Part shown: piece after piece, positions 48,601 through 49,374 of the stretch
Numbering within the stretch: position 1 is the stretch's first letter
Layout: each line of letters begins with the position of its first letter
Assembly: GCA_015231715.1 (NCBI GenBank)
Contig: JADGBB010000005.1
Span: forward strand, 1-49,374
Origin: Candidatus Omnitrophota bacterium
Lineage (GTDB): Bacteria > Omnitrophota > Koll11 > Tantalellales > Tantalellaceae
DNA length: 49,374 nt
Direction: 5' to 3'
Program-made: the position numbers and the translations under genes
The notes under the pieces: model-generated
What the model was told of the DNA's origin: nothing
Seen by the model: only the letters and a program-made list of their open reading frames with translations
Databases searched by the model: none

Positions 48601-49005
48601 TTTTTCACGTTTCTCTCGATCGCTTATATTCGTAAAAATTGATGTATCATAATCTTCCGCGCCGCCTTCAAGATTAATTGTGTCGATACCATAGTTTGTT
48701 TCAATATGATCGATTATTTCAGATATTGTTTTTTGGCAATCGTAATTGCAATGAGCGTCTTGAATATAAATGACAGGGGCTTTACCCTTTTCAGGGTCTG
48801 ACTGTGACGGGCTCCACGATGATCTTATCTCACCAAGATGAGAAGGAAGTTCAAATGAATTTATATCAATGGATTGTTTAACCGAAAGAGGAGAATACTC
48901 TTTAACTATATCAGAGCTATACGCCAAATCAAAACAGTTCGTCGATATAAACGCGACTACTGTTATTATAGATATAGTTTTTAATATTTTTTTCATTTTC
49001 GGCAA
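36649..49005 (-). CDS. Giant multidomain envelope protein under c-di-GMP riboswitch control
   Basis: The protein has 4118 residues from TTG 49005, which has AAGAAGG five bases upstream; ATG 48996 is the alternative. A signal peptide (1-29) is followed by a domain with VIYIQDAHCN (His85), INLEGG and LITGGFHSENL (His492), a family I associate with Omnitrophota. Hydrophobic segments lie at about 588-680, and an HETTH zinc-peptidase motif at 752-756. An HExxEIAWR module (His1065) is paired with HILAWASQI (His1098). A long helical region runs from about 1120 to 2600 and includes GGNCMAYGSG (Cys2481). A GNAT-like acetyltransferase (about 2690-2890, GVGGYLLAKLF at 2786) and further membrane helices (about 2895-3030) follow. 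A transglutaminase-like domain has Cys3289, His3328 and Asp3343, and a second HExxEIAWR/HILAWASQI module starts at His3689 and His3721. Its role is unknown; domain content suggests envelope processing or cross-linking. Confidence 0.8.
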   Translation of the reverse strand: MPKMKKILKTISIITVVAFISTNCFDLAYSSDIVKEYSPLSVKQSIDINSFELPSHLGEIRSSWSPSQSDPEKGKAPVIYIQDAHCNYDCQKTISEIIDHIETNYGIDTINLEGGAEDYDTSIFTNISDREKREKVADYFVKQGLINGAEYYAINNPEKVDLWGVENVDLYIKNLKVYRNLQKNQNERDKYLEELDRTLKQLKAHIFNPGLLEISIKQASYKNGTLDFKEYVVYLAERAGVIMTNSLASTCPNITKLTSIIKKEETIDFRRADAERSYLIEKFQKTLSKRAKEDLVKQTINFKNGTLSQEEYYKYLVNTAENFEVDLTPYPQLAKYIEYINTYDSVNKLAVFDEITELETSIKEVLFENNEQRELDELSNDLVMLKNLFNISITRDDWDKYNSKNSSAEGISSFDISSFTSFIKKESSKYNIIETLSPGIESLDNWRSEIEKFYKYSFDRDNAFISNLSFTRHPERSEGSQKPTILITGGFHSENLFDLFKQNNIPYVSISPTFTACKEGENPYFDILSGRDRTTIKDALPSVLLSTLATPAEMSTKLNNAVVRAMGDTVMNHSGALIDETAKKEKENGRRAIDTIIRACAALIPLVTLCFSYFSFPFAHTAIECTVIIIVGNWTLVCFTYLYNSSAYRNKKINTWAYWLASVLSALIVAIQLFIFSNQHFASEKNRYYYSNMFSGSSASEYIREALENENINKRIHLKMSDNIGYIGEYDSSGNILTIREDNEDIGQAFVHETTHWRFDAMSEDQKIAFEGIATPEKQQNIVSAIRSSGIDKDYIEKNLDRLVRQACEEAAANSAQKFSKKIDLITKMNLRPTAAKDIFSSYIVNFRDYGIHVDVPARTVGEKGPNASIYLDSEVLPSDEMIKWINNNNFFEKINVPFAETNLTDFIKGIKTQPSSRDTGGAPKQQLEAADGSFGTLKTILPVEDQRYGVYAGGVLVGSSAENRLKWVRETTHLGMKLLEGNDLVDVGFRENGAVGLIKRKIFGAGIKTDTIYIIDEPSAFFGTEVVPYETKGAFNIEDIENGKSYIFVSKDLSTAERDFAVQHETFEIAWRKLLRGMQGKKENKYIQEFGIDRSAHILAWASQIIMNDWKSIKDCEFLTKEISLLAKDHKLLEKFIEMNDDRSAHRNIVSSFLAEHMNRIFGFEESVQAEINFFQSVPDKVISLAERIKQDETDVYLSEDDRKVIEYAMANPPLMEQLMEKLILIAQRNNISLNYFVDMSFKNMEDVINLQRKSTRMGDYISSVLRVNAIFLEKIFSKEENYLSLGNDQISKLVFVMGFLVYPEGSTLDDFVYERLSRIIHEKIEKYPKGLKVDADLVCGLMNATSNMRSYYSSCGYVGKTLINKIIDIDPDFIIDDKEGAIKIRDQVLKIKNDSAKNYNAYKENIYTLIGRLASKDKDVFNVFFECFFNLHEIKAGEIFLDVAMKVNPRCREFLRNQIYSMDKGRPVVFNINKYDQIQETVLNLAKNKKITLELKELLIFALSPQFQQRRWDVVVGLVPDAEVSVFFEAVASNVLSEKIDKDPIDNIGYSEKIGMLATCLSRKSFDMPQGYYEKLKNLISELEKLWKERYGNVQSISNFPEYIRKIGNYILLSDIGIEKADILRYSRQYDVLNNDALEEIISIVEFLEKTAVERNGTEIWEKNKTRILETLIAALKDKKYAQGVKDNIFIALDLMGFENLLGFIRNGESVNPARFKSFFDVEHGLFAGSLQTALKALNEKEIEKFKQNIILPAQNENPMGVYKLRQIIFALGIIDIKKDGSWKKILMEARIDDPATENYRRELFEDGKYLMDQESFERCVRLNKQISFSSRLEYILDNYFPDKVTDENKKRLFDVLKKWEIVNPDERNKMQVGDVLSSEEIVHNRHIESFSEFLDVFDIEDLTLFLDFESNDLDRERLYLNDVDMSREDTSLFKYIKEFAETMTPEDRERFRKNILTAVSKKFNALGAENRYAKFTDSLEKIKNADYLSENVNHPIFKGKKYIDDPESFFMADQLCALYPNRIGWEKIYNTINSARTDNMVDDVWKQKSDLLFAEVYKRIPLDTSVERLGYINDGIKSAIDFLGINILPYITYSKDVEGKEPCSLEEMLVNKDHTPIFNAVKEFSEGFSNKEISKLIGVILELPNISPDNEGYTSYHKFNRIINEVNSMKSKNESTWKEVFINADIKSAAYKKLLNDILGDNQYLQSFKSFQRLNMLIGLSKNRRIFEVLEGYREKSVESKTEEEREDYKKIYDYYIALANHPAMNRFEIFRMMIHEPEKFLELNDIHTNDKIHNVKKPSALLEFKYIDIDENSPNIRDKARKIIEGLILGKYDDMQVIKASDRQMSKLEIAVSKDTVIKNLKGIKLLGHILKEGYLTEENIKDILLRFFKDKKSEINNANVPEHLVNIINLLEGDRSGTNSVSIERLLNRLEKSRFGVMDLLERMDACNTTTPSYNLRIIPKSDPLAMLTGSEGGNCMAYGSGKNNVYIFNPNTAFFALSENVYDAEKDSYFERIIATSVVTANREVPVKVNELVMMVNDAATRGTIEDINMDEVFGVDFIDSISSEVFLALDNIEAAPNAKTKFLDNSKRIDMETIVEFAYKTFFEEYIRSVPYTNRLGTEKGRKINKNILVAGIDYSDFLKEKLRKTLNNKIPQVLLSYSDNLKPESMVIDLESEEEGEEESELFNGVKPLSFEDTLEVSYIENRAFRDKKGLKSHLAGIEMQLMALAMNEALQGDKRKNLSLGYFKDGKLQGYIVAYIGKEQGDDPVIYIEDFASLREGVGGYLLAKLFKQIKKVIDEYSMKYGKELVVRCEATTGETGSFRMLSEKAKDISGKEKRIFSEKIITKAGFKILEKKEMENGQVFMEFGRMKERDNTGNVSATGSWFKNKIYAKGFAWWLEAVIPVVISFVATNSGPLLAGIIGAFVFIVFHFRYDKNRTGGKYFYIAKHTKIGIVLFLGILTGASVSLILLVPFWGYALLSYVILNHFLINVLVEDYSGFDFVLGVSSFYALVTIAFAGIFSMENASNNKKYDVNTQNRYESVKSSRGSKISTIERIRKRLGFYQTKEHKASSGGGIGFSDGTSRDGVVAKLKGNKARSMFVVGIYDRLGDGGTLVRNNDFDIVFNGDETSEYTDVNVLLPNMKKGETINVPIIMNGKTVSGEYLNGKVFLNMNGILTAQDDIEGTELTYKILKMTSNNEVRVSSPDSDWLIKEFAEIPSAIRLKLNNVKEARSDTVKAVMVAQILHEYFGYSQNMGVELLTGTWGNFINDVLKSEKSFVSDCDVLSTYTVIMCKYVGLDSFASTGFYNVDGGSLLSESEAHMTVYVKINGELMEFDPSILSGQVNNTGAVSDDASRASEEVGEKEIKMGGSKYEVKKFIATGYNPKVILEISERCIKAPDNEARQLFSEMEDIVNSKVFSKYNHAEWREIAKGLAAVAYARPELTSEGTIKVLFDILRTKGLDVLYNKDGTGLFRVTVNNAYAYSVLGLLELAKNRPESRKIMQKEIEKYLEEAKGGNVFSLNAINMINNFNETYYQASWAKTIIEDYRNISTNAINHEKLKDPSVVETSAGESENQRKAGRRKNIIDTDEQFSEEDINKLEMLAKEEVSRYELKPEGEDVDLENGEKGKKIQRFVISYRDNAISNFLESKNVSGACNLVGKDGTIYVFYEEYKDEYEAKEHEYLEIAWRMNLPKDKETQDAIERLGGVERSIHILAWASQILKYTDKNADTDLHWTDVRDCFFIKKQIVAMTQEQREALVEEFDNRTDHNALIEAVFGEEKAEMVKTFNRSVRDYAAGDLVEEDKVVTPTIVIPQLMGASENIGKESNLEMNSGLYEKLAGMVSNLLSDGKDNFSPKERQDIFKAIQMDISKISDKEKINQIVELRSKILYDLDAGNIVKETLLSELRNVFVVEVLASRGEDKKDVVIQLVSFKDTAKLTSPNNQFCRELSDNEYASNDLNVLMPNDVTLEDMADKAKKSLAGINGHNAILLAPSKLKTADFNLDAFKEKYENVHIQWIYEDESKNPDVLTKFALGLELIRLKNIENPNAGDASNELRCILAAITDAENSDSVNDIINSIISGETLKITKADFEAIGQTIDAIRSIETSL
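47568..47595. repeat. Repeat unit inserted in frame in the giant gene
   Basis: GATCCTTCGCTTCGCTCAGG and the following ATGACG on the plus strand is a well-known dispersed genomic repeat. In the giant's frame it encodes RHPERSEGS (residues 472-480), in the loop before the TILITGGFHSE strand. The insert length keeps the frame open, and the flanking protein reads normally on both sides. Confidence 0.75.
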
Positions 49006-49080
49006 CCCATCCTTCTTGCGCTAAAATGCTCAAGAAATGTCGGCTTTGCGTCCCTCTCTCACGAAAGGTTTGCCCCGCAT
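48999..49080 (-). ncRNA. Cyclic di-GMP-I (GEMM-I) riboswitch
   Basis: Minus-strand sequence shows the class-I core: GGGCAAACC (49075-49067), a hairpin CCTTTC-GTGA-GAGAGG capped by a GNRA tetraloop, then GGGACGCAAAGCC (49054-49042). A second hairpin with a TTCTTG/CAAGAA stem (49036-49031 and 49018-49013) is closed by GGTTGCCGA (49007-48999). All of these match the established consensus for c-di-GMP-I aptamers. AAGAAGG (49017-49011) and the TTG start (49005) of the 4118-residue giant lie inside the second hairpin and the closing strand. Ligand binding and ribosome binding should therefore compete, which points to translational control without a separate expression platform. Whether c-di-GMP turns the gene on or off cannot be read directly. 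Confidence 0.92.
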
Positions 49081-49165
49081 ACTTTTTTTGTATACGGCTA
49101 TGAACCACAGTTTGGTTCACAGTTTTTCGGTTTTACATATATACCACCCATGTATATATATAGAA

Positions 49166-49193
49166 AGTATACATCCCAAAATCTCAGTTGCAA
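49166..49193 (-). promoter_or_regulatory. Promoter of the riboswitch-controlled giant gene
   Basis: TTGCAA (49193-49188), a 16-base spacer and TATACT (49171-49166) on the minus strand would start transcription near 49159. This leaves about 80 bases before the aptamer. That leader holds a perfect TGAACC/GGTTCA hairpin and a GTATAC-A7-GTATGC hairpin immediately before the aptamer. Confidence 0.6.
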
Positions 49194-49252
49194 CTTTTTA
49201 GTAAACTAACTTAGAGTTTTAAATGCTCAACTGTTGTAATAGGTAATCATTC

Positions 49253-49374
49253 CTGTCCGGTAAAAATTCATAAATTTGTATAAAAAGAAAGGGATCCAAG
49301 AACTTGTGCTATAATTGAATCTTCTGAAACCCAATAAACACAAGGAGGATCCCCTTATGGCTAATTATAGCACA
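49253..49374 (+). mobile_element. Probable left end of an insertion sequence, cut by the window
   Basis: CTGTCCGGTAAAAATTCATA starts at 49253 and resembles the right end of the IS4 remnant at 8037 (CTGTCCGGTTAAAC). It is followed by an extended -10 box TGCTATAAT (49307-49315), a strong AAGGAGGA ribosome-binding site and a start codon. That is the usual order of a terminal repeat and transposase gene. TGTGCTATAATT (49305-49316) and AATTATAGCACA (49363-49374) form a perfect 12-base inverted pair. The element type cannot be settled from this end. Confidence 0.4.
49357..49374 (+). CDS. Start of a gene cut by the window edge, possibly a transposase
   Basis: Only MANYST is visible. AAGGAGGA (49342-49349) seven bases upstream is the best ribosome-binding site in the window, so the start is sound. 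Transposase OrfA proteins can begin in this way, and the upstream sequence looks like an element end, but six codons do not allow a firm name. Confidence 0.45.

Noticed and set aside
49001..49010. Mini leader ORF ATG GGT TGC CGA AAA TGA overlapping the giant's ATG 48996
   Set aside because: Its ATG touches the Shine-Dalgarno sequence without the usual spacing, and the TTG at 49005 fits that Shine-Dalgarno better.

Overview
The window is AT-rich bacterial DNA with long single-gene stretches: three secreted giant proteins of about 2,770, 2,140 and 4,120 residues fill more than half of it. Giant secreted ORFs, several signal peptides followed by an ALSP-type motif, a carboxynorspermidine route to polyamines, and a large exopolysaccharide locus with its own exporter together suggest an uncultured, ultrasmall or predatory lineage such as Omnitrophota. 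That placement is inferred from gene content; no rRNA or other marker gene is present.

Layout. Positions 82-7881 hold housekeeping and envelope genes: a membrane-anchored transglutaminase-like protein (minus), a divergent TPR-metallopeptidase, a two-gene carboxynorspermidine operon (dehydrogenase plus nspC) with a textbook promoter, a small Tic20/DUF4870-like membrane protein, and a convergent PTS enzyme I. Positions 7917-9144 are a damaged zone: a degenerate repeat and an IS4-type transposase remnant joined to a truncated secreted acidic protein gene. Positions 9206-21326 are a plus-strand polysaccharide locus: O-antigen ligase/polymerase, pyruvyl transferase, FrhB/FdhB-type iron-sulfur protein, one GT2 and two GT4 glycosyltransferases, an MsbA-like ABC exporter carrying an N-terminal MshEN (type II/IV secretion ATPase, c-di-GMP-binding type) domain, then two paralogous EDD-type glycosyltransferases flanking a WecG/TagA/CpsF enzyme. 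Positions 21446-29770 encode a secreted giant joining a DRGH nuclease, an HEYEH metallopeptidase-like region, a helical repeat region and an Upf1-like helicase. A short zone of repeats and transposase debris (29771-30233) separates it from two minus-strand giants (30167-36577 and 36649-49005).

The most notable signal is a c-di-GMP-I (GEMM-I) riboswitch at 49080-48999 on the minus strand, directly in front of the 4118-residue giant. The ribosome-binding site and probable TTG start of that gene lie inside the aptamer. With the MshEN domain on the polysaccharide exporter, this gives two separate sequence signs that c-di-GMP may control cell-surface functions here: export of a pyruvylated polysaccharide and production of a giant envelope protein with HExxH, GNAT, membrane and transglutaminase-like parts. 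A second pattern is a set of genes (ptsI, two giants, the transglutaminase) whose ATG lies 6-7 bases after a clear -10 box, which suggests leaderless transcription.

No tRNA, rRNA, CRISPR array or origin was recognised. Positions 1-81 show nothing recognisable.
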